From positions 45,346,001-45,410,000 of the forward strand of contig NC_057835.1 in NCBI RefSeq assembly GCF_910594005.1: 64,000 nt of DNA. Reading direction: 5' to 3'. Of this stretch, positions 44,970 through 54,599 are shown in pieces. Position 1 is the first letter of the stretch. Each line of letters opens with the position of its first letter. The notes under the pieces are model-generated. The model was not told the DNA's origin. It was given only the letters and a program-made list of their open reading frames with translations, and searched no databases. Made by a program: the position numbers and the translations under genes. The stretch comes from Cervus elaphus. Its lineage: Eukaryota > Chordata > Mammalia > Artiodactyla > Cervidae.

Positions 44970-45079
44970 GTTTCTTGGCCTTGAGGCATGTGGGATTTCA
45001 GCTCCCCAACCAGGGATCAAACCTACATACCCTGCATTGGAAGATGAAGTCTTAACCATTGGGCCACCAGGGAAGTCCT
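44970..45079 (-). mobile_element. CHR-type SINE
   Basis: The reverse complement of a CHR SINE: 'ggcatgtgggatttcagctc', 'ccaaccagggatcaaacct', 'gtcttaaccattgggccacc' and 'agggaagtcc'. Confidence 0.82.
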
Positions 45080-45089
45080 TATTTTATTG

Positions 45090-46925
45090 TTGTTTGAAAA
45101 AAAGAAGTTCTATTATTTCATATTCATTTCACAAGTAACCATTTTGTTTTAAAAGACAACCAGCATGTTATTATTATGTAGAAGACATGTTATTTTTAAA
45201 AAATAGTTCAGTGTTAAGGGTTATTCGAAATGATAGTTAACAGCCAAGGAATTGGTACTGCTTATCATTTTGCTTCTTCAAAGCGGGAAGTGTGGGTAAA
45301 ACTAAGATTTAAGGGAAGAATAAACAAAGGAGAGCATAATAAAATTCAAATAGTAGAATGCTAAAAATTTGCTGACAAAGTTCTGCTGTCAAATAATAAT
45401 CCTTTTGGAAAACAAATTTTTTAAAGCATGCTTAAAATTACTGTTTTCAGGGAAATCTTACAGGAATTTAAATCACTTGATTTTTCATAAAGCTTGTCTT
45501 GAAATATACACCATGCACAAGACCTGCCCACCTCACATGAAATATTCATTTTGATTGACCAGCTCAGTCTCTCCAGTACAAAGCTCTGACTTGCTCATGG
45601 CATTATTTCTTTGGTCTGTAACCTCATCAGATGGAACAGGCTAAATAACCTCCAGGCATGAGCATCGGTGTTTGAATGGAGCCTTTTCTACCTGTAATAA
45701 GTAATGGTGTAGGGAATTGATACTAAAGGAGATGTGAGACAACCAGATGTGGTTTTCATGCTTTGTCCTTCCCCACTACAGCAGATCCTTCCAATCTCAA
45801 GGGTCATTTTCTTTTCAAAGACATCAGACAGCCTATGCTGTTGTTAAAATCACCAAGAAGCCCTCTTAGGCATGCCTGGTCCTGACTCTGCTAAGACAAG
45901 TCCAGTCTTGTGAGGCATGTGAGATTTCGAGCTCTATCCACTAATGCCCATGAAGGATCCTCTGGCAATTTTCCTGTGATTAGAAATGGCCAAATGGTAA
46001 CAGGGGAAATTATATTCTTATAGCTTCCACACCCCCTGCAGTTTTAAATGCATTACATCTTTCTGGCTTTTCCTGCTTTAAAAGGGTAAATTAAGTAAGT
46101 GCAGTTGTGTCCTATCAACCAGCTACAGTGTTCCTTCCCAGGAGAGCAGATTGAGGGAAAAGAGCTTCATTAATTCAGCACAATTCTTAGACATCAAATG
46201 TCCCTAAGCTAACCCAACAAACCAAGGAACAATGTTTACCTTCTTAGGAATATTTAACCTATCTCCAGAAATTTTGAATATAGAGATGAAGTCAGGGACA
46301 AATCAACTTTTTTCCTAAAATGTCTTAAAATGCCCCAATAATACAACCTTACAGCTTGATATATTTTTAAACAAAAGTAAAGGTGGAGAAATGGACCGTG
46401 GGATGGAAAGTACTCAAGTATAATAAAATTTCAAATTTGACATCAGTTTTAACATGCCAGTCAGACCAAATGAAGAAGAGGAAATAGAATTGGGAAGAAA
46501 GAAATATTTTATCTTAGAAATAAATATAGACCTACCTATCAGAAGTCCTTGTCTCTACTAGTTTCAGAATAGCCCCTAAAAATCTCAACAAACCTGCTCC
46601 CATTTTCCTACTTTGGAAAATAAAATTTGTATTTACGCCATGGTTACTGTTTAGATATACCATTTGTAGTATCAAGCAACATTACATTGCTTGAAACTAG
46701 TTTTGAAAAAGCCAAAAAGCAGGGTACAAAATTGAGAAAACCTCAGATCTCACAACTTCTTAGTTCTTATGCCACCTGAAATGTCATTGACCAAAAATTC
46801 TTTGCCCTAACATCTCAATTAGAAGTGTCCCAAATTGCATCACACACACACAAACACATGTATTCTTCAAACTCTCTTCCCTTAAAAGATTATTACAAAA
46901 TGATGAATATAGCTCCATTTATTAT
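45090..46925. other. Longest repeat-poor stretch, no gene
   Basis: I recognise no repeat, exon or RNA gene in this 1.8 kb. Frames are all shorter than 65 codons. Confidence 0.45.
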
Positions 46926-46929
46926 GCAG

Positions 46930-47030
46930 TAAGATCTTATTAGTTATCTATTTTATATATAGCAGTGTGTGTATGTTAATCCCAAACTCCTAATTTATCC
47001 CTCCACCTCCCTTTTTTTGATAAAGGACAG
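46930..47030 (-). mobile_element. Old L1 3' UTR fragment
   Basis: 'attttatatatagcagtgtg' followed by 'taatcccaaactcctaattt' is the reverse complement of the artiodactyl/L1M 3' UTR. Confidence 0.65.
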
Positions 47031-47565
47031 TCTCTCAACCATCCAAACAGGCCAGCATAGAACTGCAGTCTATTGCCATCATTTCACTTTGGAATAGTTT
47101 AAACAGAAGAACTGAAAAAAGCCCAAAATTTGTCTTCTAAAATACCCGCCAATTCAATTCCTAGATATTTTCTTAGGCCTCACAGATTCACCACACTTTA
47201 TTCAAATTAATTAATCTCCTTTTAGATTAGAAAGACCACAGAAGAAAATGCAGAGGCATCCTCAAAGCTTCCTCTTTCATTAAAATTAAGATGATATTTT
47301 TTAAAGAGCTTCTTTTAAAAGTGAACTGCCTACCTTAGGAGCAGAAACCATGAAATTTAATTTATTCATCTTCATGGTCTTTATGAAACCAAAACACCCT
47401 GATAAGGAACAAACAAATTAGTTATTCAACTACTAACAAACCTTCTAGTTTTTTTTTCCAAATATCTGGAATGCTATTATCCTAAGAAAGGAAAAAAATC
47501 TTTTAAATGCTTTATTTTCACTTTTTTTAAAAAAATGGTATATTTTTCCTTCAATAGCAGCTTCA
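47031..47565. other. Unique flank of the L1/SINE nest
   Basis: AT-rich, no gene recognised. Confidence 0.45.
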
Positions 47566-47566
47566 G

Positions 47567-47607
47567 GGGACATCCCTGTTAGGCCAGTGGTTAAGAATCT
47601 GCCTTGC
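47567..47607 (+). mobile_element. CHR-type SINE, left part, split by L1
   Basis: 'gggacatccctgttaggcca' then 'gtggttaagaatctgccttgc' is the head of a CHR SINE. Its continuation 'agtgtaggggatgtaggg' lies 7 kb away at 54600, after the L1. Confidence 0.85.
47593..47607. repeat. Full-length L1 target duplication, left copy
   Basis: 'aagaatctgccttgc' matches 54585-54599 (aataatttgccttgc) at 13 of 15 positions. The site reads TT then AAGAAT on the plus strand, so the nicked strand is TTCTT/AA, a normal L1 endonuclease target variant. The two mismatches lie beside the A-rich tail or at a C/T position. Confidence 0.82.
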
Positions 47608-47865
47608 CGCGCGCGCCCGACTGGCGCCTGCGGAAACGGAGACTGGGTCCGCGGAAGGGAGGGGGCGCGCCACACCTGGGTAGAGTGCGCCCACCAAGCC
47701 CCTGGCTGCCTGGACCGCTCTGACGGGGAAGGCACAGAGAGCAGGCGCAGCTTTTCCTTCCGCGCTTTTGTGGAACACCCGAGGGCTGGAACCTCGCGCA
47801 GCGCGGGGCGCGCTCCATATAGAACAGCCGGGAGCCTGAGCAGCACAGACGGAGAAAGCAGCGTC

Positions 47866-47960
47866 AGCCCCTCCCGGCAGCCCCAGCCCATCCCCGCGGC
47901 GCAAGCCTGTCCCCACAGCGCCAGCCTCTCCCTGCAGCGCAAGCCCCTCCCTGCTCCGCA
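47866..47960 (+). repeat. Five 19-bp tandem repeats in L1 5' UTR
   Basis: Units start at 47866, 47885, 47904, 47923 and 47942. The pattern is 'agccyvtccc.g...cgca'; for example unit four is 'agcctctccctgcagcgca'. Each is C-rich with a CpG near its end. Variable-number monomers in L1 promoters are known in mouse; here the unit is far shorter. Confidence 0.8.
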
Positions 47961-48240
47961 GAGCGACGGAACTAGCTACCTGAATAAGAGTCCACCTCCT
48001 CCCGCCTGTGTCAGGGCGGAAATGAGGCTCTGAAGAGACCGGCAAACAGAAGCCAAATAAACAAAGGGAACCGCTTCAGAAGGGACTGGTGCAACAGATT
48101 AAAATCCCTCTAGGAAACGCTGACTACACCGGAGGGGCCTGTAGATATCGAGAAGCGTAAGCTGGAACGAGGAGCTATCTGAAACTGAGCCGAACCCACA
48201 CTGACCGCAACAGCTCCAGAGAAACTCCTAGATATAATTT

Positions 48241-48540
48241 TACTTTTTTCTCTTTTTTTTTTTTTTAATTTTTTTTCTTTTTTTCTTTTTTTTTTTCTTT
48301 TTTCTTTCTTCTCTTTTATTTTCCTTTAAAATCCCCTATTACTCCCCCATTACTCCTTAACTTTCATTTCCACAGACTTTTACGATTTTTTAATTAGGGG
48401 GAAAAAAAAAAATTTTTTTTCTTTTTTTTTTTTTTTCTTTTTTTTTTTCTTTTTCTTTCTTTTTTTTTTCTTTTTTTTCTTTTTTTTCTTTCCTTTTTCT
48501 CTTCTATTTTCTATTTTTCTTTTTCTCTTATTTCTTTTAA
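48241..48540 (+). repeat. Long pyrimidine (T/C) tract in L1 5' UTR
   Basis: Nearly 300 bases are T-runs broken by single C, with only a short purine-containing interruption around 48320-48415. It is internal to the L1. Such homopyrimidine tracts tend to vary in length and bind pyrimidine-tract proteins when transcribed; that is general knowledge, not shown here. Confidence 0.85.
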
Positions 48541-49444
48541 AGTCCTCTAGTACTCCTCTACTACTCCTTAATTTTCATTTTCAATACACTATAACCTTAC
48601 AAAAAAAAAAAAAGAAGAGAAGCCCTATTTTTAAACCAAAGATTATTCTCTCCCAATCTTAACTCTCTGTTTTCTACCTCAGAACACCTCTATTTCCTCC
48701 TTTCCCCTTCTCTTCCCAATCCAATTCTGTGAATCCTTGTAGGTGACTGGGCTACGGAGAACACTCTGGGAGCAGACAGCTGCGTAGATCTGTCTCTCTC
48801 CTCTTGAGTCCCCCTTTTTCTCCTCCTGTTCATCTCTATCTCCCTCCTCCCTCTCCTCTTCTTCGTGTAACTCTGTGAACCTCTCTGGGTGTCCCTAATG
48901 GGGGAGAATCTTTTAGCCATTCACCTAGAAGTTTTCTTATCAGGGCTGTATAGTTGGAGAAGTCCTGAGACTACAGGAAGAATAAAACTGAAATCCAGAG
49001 GCAGGAGACTTAAGCCCAAAACCTGAGAACACCAGAAAACTCCTGACTACATGGAACTTTAAGTAATAAGTGACCGTCCAAAAGCCTCCATACCTACACT
49101 GAAACCAACCACCACCCAAGAGCCAATAAGTTTTAGAGCAAGACATACCATGCAAATTCTCCAGCAATGCAGGAACATAGCCCTGAACATCAACATACAG
49201 GCTGCCCAAGGACACACCTAACACATAGACCCATCTCAAAACTCATCACTGGGCACTCCATTGCTCTCCAAAGAGAAGAAATCAAGTTCCACGCACCAGA
49301 ACACTGACGCAAGCTCCCCTAACCAGGAAATCTTGACAAGCCAATCGTCTAACCCCACCCACTGGGTTAATCCTCCACAATAAAAAGGAACCACAGACCT
49401 CCAGAATACAGAAAGCCCACTCCAGATACAGCAATCTAAACAAG

Positions 49445-50371
49445 ATGAAAAGGCAAAGAAATACCCAACAGGTAAAGGAACATGAAAAATGCCCACCAAG
49501 TCAAACAAAAGAGGAGGAGATAGGGAATCTACCTGAAAAAGAATTTAGAATAATGATAATAAAAATGATCCAAAATCTTGAAAACAAAATGGAGTTACAG
49601 ATAAATAGCCTGGAAACAAAGATTGAAAAGATTCAAGAACTGTTTAATAAAGACCTAGAAGAAATAAAAAAGAGTCAATTAAAAATGAATAATGCAATGA
49701 ATGAGATCAAAAACACTTTGGAGGGAACCAAGAGTAGAATAACGGAGGCAGAAGATAGGATAAGGGAGGTAGAAGATAAAATGGTGGAAATAAATGAAGC
49801 AGAGAGGAAAAAAGAAAAAAGGATCAAAAGAAATGAGGACAACCTCAGGGACCTCTGGGACACTGTGAAACGCCCCAACATTCGAATCATAGGAGTTCCA
49901 GAAGAAGAAGACAAAAAGAAAGGCCATGAGAAAATACTCGAGGAGATAATAGCTGAAAACTTCCCTAAAATGGGGAAGGAAATAGCCACCCAAATCCAAG
50001 AAACCCAGAGAGTCCCAAACAGGATAAACCCAAGGCGAAACACCCCAAGACACATATTAATCAAATTAACAAAGATCAAACACAAAGAACAAATATTAAA
50101 AGCAGCAAGGGAAAAACAACAAATAACACACAAAGGGATTCCCATAAGGATAACAGCTGATCTATCAATAGAAACCCTCCAGGCCAGAAGGGAATGGCAG
50201 GACGTACTGAAAGTAATGAAAGAGAATAACCTACAACCTAGATTACTGTATCCAGCAAGGATCTCATTCAGATATGAAGGAGAATTCAAAAGCTTTACAG
50301 ATAAGCAAAAGCTGAGAGAATTCAGCACCACCAAACCAGCTCTTCAACAAATGCTAAAGGATCTTCTCTAG
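49445..50371 (+). CDS. L1 ORF1p, RNA-binding chaperone
   Basis: This 308-residue protein coats L1 RNA as a trimer and assists reverse transcription as a nucleic-acid chaperone. Residues about 35-130 form a long Leu/Ile/Lys/Glu-rich coiled coil. The RRM-like domain follows, with NIRIIGVPEE at 145-154, TPRHI at 200-204 and AAREK at 220-224. The C-terminal domain follows with QARREW at 246-251, YPA at 269-271 and FTDKQ at 284-288, matching conserved positions of mammalian ORF1p as I know them. Human ORF1p is 338 residues; the shorter length here lies mainly before and in the coiled coil. I chose the first ATG of the open frame, which has A at -3. There are no frameshifts or stops. ORF2 follows after 51 bases on the same RNA. 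The opposite-strand frames within it are shadows. Confidence 0.95.
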   Translation: MKRQRNTQQVKEHEKCPPSQTKEEEIGNLPEKEFRIMIIKMIQNLENKMELQINSLETKIEKIQELFNKDLEEIKKSQLKMNNAMNEIKNTLEGTKSRITEAEDRIREVEDKMVEINEAERKKEKRIKRNEDNLRDLWDTVKRPNIRIIGVPEEEDKKKGHEKILEEIIAENFPKMGKEIATQIQETQRVPNRINPRRNTPRHILIKLTKIKHKEQILKAAREKQQITHKGIPIRITADLSIETLQARREWQDVLKVMKENNLQPRLLYPARISFRYEGEFKSFTDKQKLREFSTTKPALQQMLKDLL

Positions 50372-50422
50372 ACAGGAAATACAGAAAGGTTGTATAAATG
50401 TGAACCCAAAACAACAAAGTAA

Positions 50423-53400
50423 ATGGCAACGGGACCACACCTATCAATAATTACCCTAAATGTAAATGGGTTGAATGCCCCAACCAAAAGACAAAGATTG
50501 GCTGAATGGATACAAAAACAAGACCCCTATATATGCTGTCTACAAGAGACCCACCTCAAAACAAGAGACACATACAGACTAAAAGTGAAGGGCTGGAAAA
50601 AAATATTTCATGCAAACGGAGACCAAAAGAAAGCAGGAGTCGCAATACTCATATCAGATAAAATAGACTTTCAAATAAAAGCTGTGAAAAGAGACAAAGA
50701 AGGACACTACATAATGATCAAAGGATCAATCAAAGAAGAAGATATAACAATTATAAATATATATGCACCCAACATAGGAGCACCGCAATATGTACGGCAA
50801 ATGCTAACGAGTATGAAAGAGGAAATTAATAGTAACACAATAATAGTGGGAGACTTTAATACCCCACTCACAACTATGGATAGATCAACTAAACAGAAAA
50901 TTAACAAGGAAACACAAACCTTAAATGACACAATGGACCAGCTAGACCTAATTGATATCTATAGGACATTTCACCCCAAAACAATCAACTTCACCTTTTT
51001 CTCAAGTGCACACGGAACATTCTCCAGAATAGATCACATCCTGGGCCATAAATCTGGTCTTGGAAAATTCAAAAAAATTGAAATCATTCCAGTCATCTTT
51101 TCTGACCACAGTGCAGTAAGATTAGATCTCAATTACAGGAAAAAAATTGTTAAAACTTCAAACATATGGAGGCTAAATAACACGCTTCTGAATAACCAAC
51201 AAATCATAGAAGAAATCAAAAAAGAAATCAAAATATGTATAGAAATGAATGAAAATGAAAACACAACAACCCAAAACCTATGGGACACTGTAAAAGCAGT
51301 GCTAAGGGGAAGGTTCATAGCATTACAGGCTTACATCAAGAAACAAGAAAAAAACCAAATAAATAACCTAACTCTACACCTAAAGCAATTAGAGAAGGAA
51401 GAAATGAAGAACCCCAGAGTTAGCAGAAGGAAAGAAATCTTAAAAATCAGGGCAGAAATAAATGCAAAAGAAACTAAAGAGACCATAGCAAAAATCAACA
51501 AAGCTAAAAGCTGGTTTTTTGAAAAAATAAACAAAATTGACAAACCATTAGCAAGACTCATTAAGAAACAAAGAGAGAAAAACCAAATTAACAAAATTAG
51601 AAATGAAAATGGAGAGATCACAACAGACAACACTGAAATACAAAGGATCATAAGAGACTACCACCAGCAGCTCTATGCCAATAAAATGGACAACTTGGAT
51701 GAAATGGACAAATTCTTAGAAAAGTATAACTTTCCAAAACTGAACCAGGAAGAAATAGAAGATCTTAACAGACCCATCACAAGCAAGGAAATCGAAACTG
51801 TCATCAAAAATCTTCCAGCAAACAAAAGCCCAGGACCAGATGGCTTCACAGCTGAATTCTACCAAAAATTTAGAGAAGAGCTAACACCTATCTTACTCAA
51901 ACTCTTCCAGAAAATTGCAGATGAAGGTAAGCTTCCAAACTCATTCTATGAGGCCACCATCACCCTAATTCCAAAACCAGACAAAGATGCCACAAAAAAA
52001 GAAAACTACAGGCCAATATCACTGATGAACATAGACGCAAAAATCCTTAACAAAATTCTAGCAAACAGAATCCAACAACATATTAAAAAAATCATACACC
52101 ATGACCAAGTGGGCTTTATCCCAGGAATGCAAGGATTCTTTAATATCCGCAAATCAATCAATGTAATACACCACATTAACAAATTGAAAGATAAAAACCA
52201 TATGATTATCTCAATAGATGCAGAGAAAGCCTTTGACAAAATTCAACACTCATTTATGATTAAAACTCTCCAAAAAGCAGGAATAGAAGGAACATACCTC
52301 AACATAATAAAAGCTATATATGACAAACCCACAGCAAGCATCACCCTCAATGGTGAAAAATTGAAGGCATTTCCCCTGAAATCAGGAACAAGACAAGGGT
52401 GCCCACTCTCACCACTACTATTCAACATAGTGTTGGAAGTTCTGTCCACAGCAATCAGAGCAGAAAAAGAAGTAAAAGGAATCCAGATAGGAAAAGAAGA
52501 AGTAAAACTCTCACTGTTTGCAGATGACATGATCCTCTATATAGAAAACCCTAAAGACTCTACCAGAAAATTACTAGAGTTAATCAATGAATATAGTAAA
52601 GTTGCAGGATATAAAATTAACACACAGAAATCCCTTGCATTCCTATATACTAACAATGAAAAAACAGAAAGAGAAATTAAGGAAACAATACCATTCACCA
52701 TTGCAACAAAAAGAATAAAATACTTAGGAGTATATCTACCTAAAGAAACAAAAGACCTATACATAGAAAACTATAAAACACTGATGAAAGAAATCAAAGA
52801 GGACACAAACAGATGGAGAAACATACCGTGTTCATGGATTGGAAGAATCAATATTGTCAAAATGGCTATTCTACCCAAAGCAATCTATAGATTCAATGCA
52901 ATCCCTATCAAGCTACCAACGGTATTTTTCACAGAACTAGAACAAATAATTTCACAATTTGTATGGAAATACAAAAAACCTCGAATAGCCAAAGTAATCT
53001 TGAGAAAGAAGAATGGAACTGGAGGAATCAACCTGCCTGACTTCAGACTCTACTACAAAGCCACAGTCATCAAGACAGTATGGTACTGGCACAAAGACAG
53101 AAATATAGATCAATGGAACAGAATAGAAAGCCCAGAGATAAATCCACGAACCTATGGACACCTTATCTTTGACAAGGGAGGCAAGGATATACAATGGAAA
53201 AAAGACAACCTCTTCAACAAGTGGTGCTGGGAAAACTGGTCAACCACTTGTAAAAGAATGAAACTAGAACACTTTCTAACACCATACACAAAAATAAACT
53301 CAAAATGGATTAAAGATCTAAATGTAAGACCAGAAACTATAAAACTCCTAGAGGAGAACATCGGCAAAACACTCTCCGACATAAATCACAGCAAGATCCT

Positions 53401-54241
53401 CTATGACCCACCTCCCAGAATATTGGAAATAAAAGCAAAACTAAACAAATGGGACCTAATGAAACTTAAAAGCTTTTGCACTACAAAGGAAACTATAAGT
53501 AAGGTGAAAAGACAGCCCTCAGATTGGGAGAAAATAATAGCAAATGAAGCAACAGACAAAGGATTAATCTCAAAAATATACAAGCAACTCCTGAAACTCA
53601 ATTCCAGAAAAATAAATGACCCAATCAAAAAATGGGCCAAAGAACTAAACAGACATTTCTCCAAAGAAGACATACAGATGGCTAACAAACACATGAAAAG
53701 GTGCTCAACATCACTCATTATTAGAGAAATGCAAATCAAAACCACAATGAGGTACCATTACACGCCAGTCAGGATGGCTGCTATCCAAAAGTCTACAAGC
53801 AATAAATGCTGGAGAGGCTGTGGAGAAAAGGGAACCCTCTTACACTGTTGGTGGGAATGCAAACTAGTACAGCCGCTATGGAAAACAGTGTGGAGATTTC
53901 TTAAAAAACTGGAAATAGAACTGCCATATGACCCAGCAATCCCACTTCTGGGCATACACACTGAGGAAACCAGATCTGAAAGAGACACGTGCACCCCAAT
54001 GTTCATCGCAGCACTGTTTATAATAGCCAGGACATGGAAGCAACCTAGATGCCCATCAGCAGATGAATGGATAAGGAAGCTGTGGTACATATACACCATG
54101 GAATATTACTCAGCCATTAAAAAGAATTCATTTGAACCAGTCCTAATGAGATGGATGAAGCTGGAGCCCATTATACAGAGTGAAGTAAGCCAGAAAGATA
54201 AAGAACATTACAGCATACTAACACATATATATGGAATTTAG
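50423..54241 (+). CDS. L1 ORF2p, endonuclease and reverse transcriptase
   Basis: This 1272-residue protein nicks target DNA and copies L1 RNA there; human ORF2p has 1275 residues. The N-terminal apurinic-type endonuclease is complete: N13, E42 (QETHL), D144 and N146 (GDFN), D204 (IDH), D228 and H229 (SDH). The reverse transcriptase contains SPGPDGF from 469, motif A around D599 (SIDAEKAFD) and FADD at 699-702, so the catalytic triad D599, D701, D702 is kept. The C-terminal Cys/His motif CX3CX7HX4C uses C1129, C1133, H1141 and C1146. No stop or frameshift interrupts the 3.8-kb frame, which by itself argues for recent insertion. The ATG has G at +4 and lies 51 bases after the ORF1 stop; in other mammals ORF2 is translated at low level by reinitiation. 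The last 165 codons recur in the truncated copy at 4326. Confidence 0.96.
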   Translation: MATGPHLSIITLNVNGLNAPTKRQRLAEWIQKQDPYICCLQETHLKTRDTYRLKVKGWKKIFHANGDQKKAGVAILISDKIDFQIKAVKRDKEGHYIMIKGSIKEEDITIINIYAPNIGAPQYVRQMLTSMKEEINSNTIIVGDFNTPLTTMDRSTKQKINKETQTLNDTMDQLDLIDIYRTFHPKTINFTFFSSAHGTFSRIDHILGHKSGLGKFKKIEIIPVIFSDHSAVRLDLNYRKKIVKTSNIWRLNNTLLNNQQIIEEIKKEIKICIEMNENENTTTQNLWDTVKAVLRGRFIALQAYIKKQEKNQINNLTLHLKQLEKEEMKNPRVSRRKEILKIRAEINAKETKETIAKINKAKSWFFEKINKIDKPLARLIKKQREKNQINKIRNENGEITTDNTEIQRIIRDYHQQLYANKMDNLDEMDKFLEKYNFPKLNQEEIEDLNRPITSKEIETVIKNLPANKSPGPDGFTAEFYQKFREELTPILLKLFQKIADEGKLPNSFYEATITLIPKPDKDATKKENYRPISLMNIDAKILNKILANRIQQHIKKIIHHDQVGFIPGMQGFFNIRKSINVIHHINKLKDKNHMIISIDAEKAFDKIQHSFMIKTLQKAGIEGTYLNIIKAIYDKPTASITLNGEKLKAFPLKSGTRQGCPLSPLLFNIVLEVLSTAIRAEKEVKGIQIGKEEVKLSLFADDMILYIENPKDSTRKLLELINEYSKVAGYKINTQKSLAFLYTNNEKTEREIKETIPFTIATKRIKYLGVYLPKETKDLYIENYKTLMKEIKEDTNRWRNIPCSWIGRINIVKMAILPKAIYRFNAIPIKLPTVFFTELEQIISQFVWKYKKPRIAKVILRKKNGTGGINLPDFRLYYKATVIKTVWYWHKDRNIDQWNRIESPEINPRTYGHLIFDKGGKDIQWKKDNLFNKWCWENWSTTCKRMKLEHFLTPYTKINSKWIKDLNVRPETIKLLEENIGKTLSDINHSKILYDPPPRILEIKAKLNKWDLMKLKSFCTTKETISKVKRQPSDWEKIIANEATDKGLISKIYKQLLKLNSRKINDPIKKWAKELNRHFSKEDIQMANKHMKRCSTSLIIREMQIKTTMRYHYTPVRMAAIQKSTSNKCWRGCGEKGTLLHCWWECKLVQPLWKTVWRFLKKLEIELPYDPAIPLLGIHTEETRSERDTCTPMFIAALFIIARTWKQPRCPSADEWIRKLWYIYTMEYYSAIKKNSFEPVLMRWMKLEPIIQSEVSQKDKEHYSILTHIYGI

Positions 54242-54584
54242 AAAGGTGATAACGATAACCCTATATGCAAAACAGAAAAAGAGACACAGAAATACAGAAC
54301 AGACTTTCGAACTCTGTGGGAGAAGGTGAGGGTGGGATATTTCAAAAGAACAGCATGTATACTATCTATGGTGAAACAGATCACCAGCCCAGGTGGGATG
54401 CATGAGACAAGTGCTCCGGCCTGGTGCACTGGGAAGACCCAGAGGAATCGGGTGGAGAGGGAGGTGGGAGGGGGGATCGGGATTGGGAATACATGTAAAT
54501 CCATGGCTGATTCATATCAATGTATGACAAAACCCACTGGAAAAAAAAAATAATAATAATAATAAATAAAAAATAAAAAAAAAA
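54242..54584 (+). terminator. L1 3' UTR and A-rich tail
   Basis: About 300 bases of 3' UTR contain the G-rich 'gaggtgggaggggggatcgg' (54461-54480), typical of L1 3' UTRs with G-runs. The tail from 54541 is A10, then (taa)-rich text including AATAAA words, to 54584. The final block seen in the copy at 5120-5160 ('aatgttgtgaagcaattagc', then 'ctccaactaataaaa') is missing. Confidence 0.85.
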
Positions 54585-54599
54585 AATAATTTGCCTTGC
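54585..54599. repeat. Full-length L1 target duplication, right copy
   Basis: 'aataatttgccttgc', 13 of 15 identical to 47593-47607, placed directly after the A-rich tail and directly before the resumed SINE. Confidence 0.82.

Larger units (their letters stand above)
47608..49444 (+). promoter_or_regulatory. L1 5' UTR / internal promoter region
   Basis: The first about 450 bases are GC- and CpG-rich, the only CpG-island-like segment of the window, and start directly at the left target duplication, as expected for an L1 that carries its own RNA polymerase II promoter. The region contains five 19-bp tandem repeats, then a long pyrimidine-rich tract, then about 0.85 kb leading to ORF1. The ORF1 start has A at -3. 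CpG density suggests methylation control, as known for other mammalian L1s; this is inference. Frames of 148-165 codons on both strands here overlap each other and are explained by the scarcity of stops in GC-rich DNA. Confidence 0.8.
47608..54584 (+). mobile_element. Full-length ruminant L1 with two intact ORFs
   Basis: A 6.98-kb LINE-1 with all parts in order: GC-rich 5' UTR (47608-49444), ORF1 (49445-50371), 51-bp spacer, ORF2 (50423-54241), 3' UTR (54242-about 54540) and an A-rich tail mixed with TAA units. It is not 5'-truncated, inverted or frameshifted, and it interrupts a CHR SINE with a 15-bp target duplication. Compared with a second young copy at 4326-5203 it is about 97% identical in the shared 3' part, but its 3' UTR stops about 43 bases sooner. 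L1 moves by target-primed reverse transcription of its own RNA; both proteins act mainly on the RNA that encodes them. Whether this copy is active cannot be read from sequence alone. Confidence 0.95.

Noticed and set aside
47587..48033. 148-codon plus-strand frame in the L1 5' UTR
   Set aside because: It starts in the host SINE, overlaps longer antisense frames and lies in stop-poor GC-rich DNA. No conserved domain.
49675..50334. 219-codon minus-strand frame opposite L1 ORF1
   Set aside because: It is a mirror of the Lys/Glu-rich ORF1 coding strand (giving Leu/Phe/Ser-rich text) and has no independent motif.
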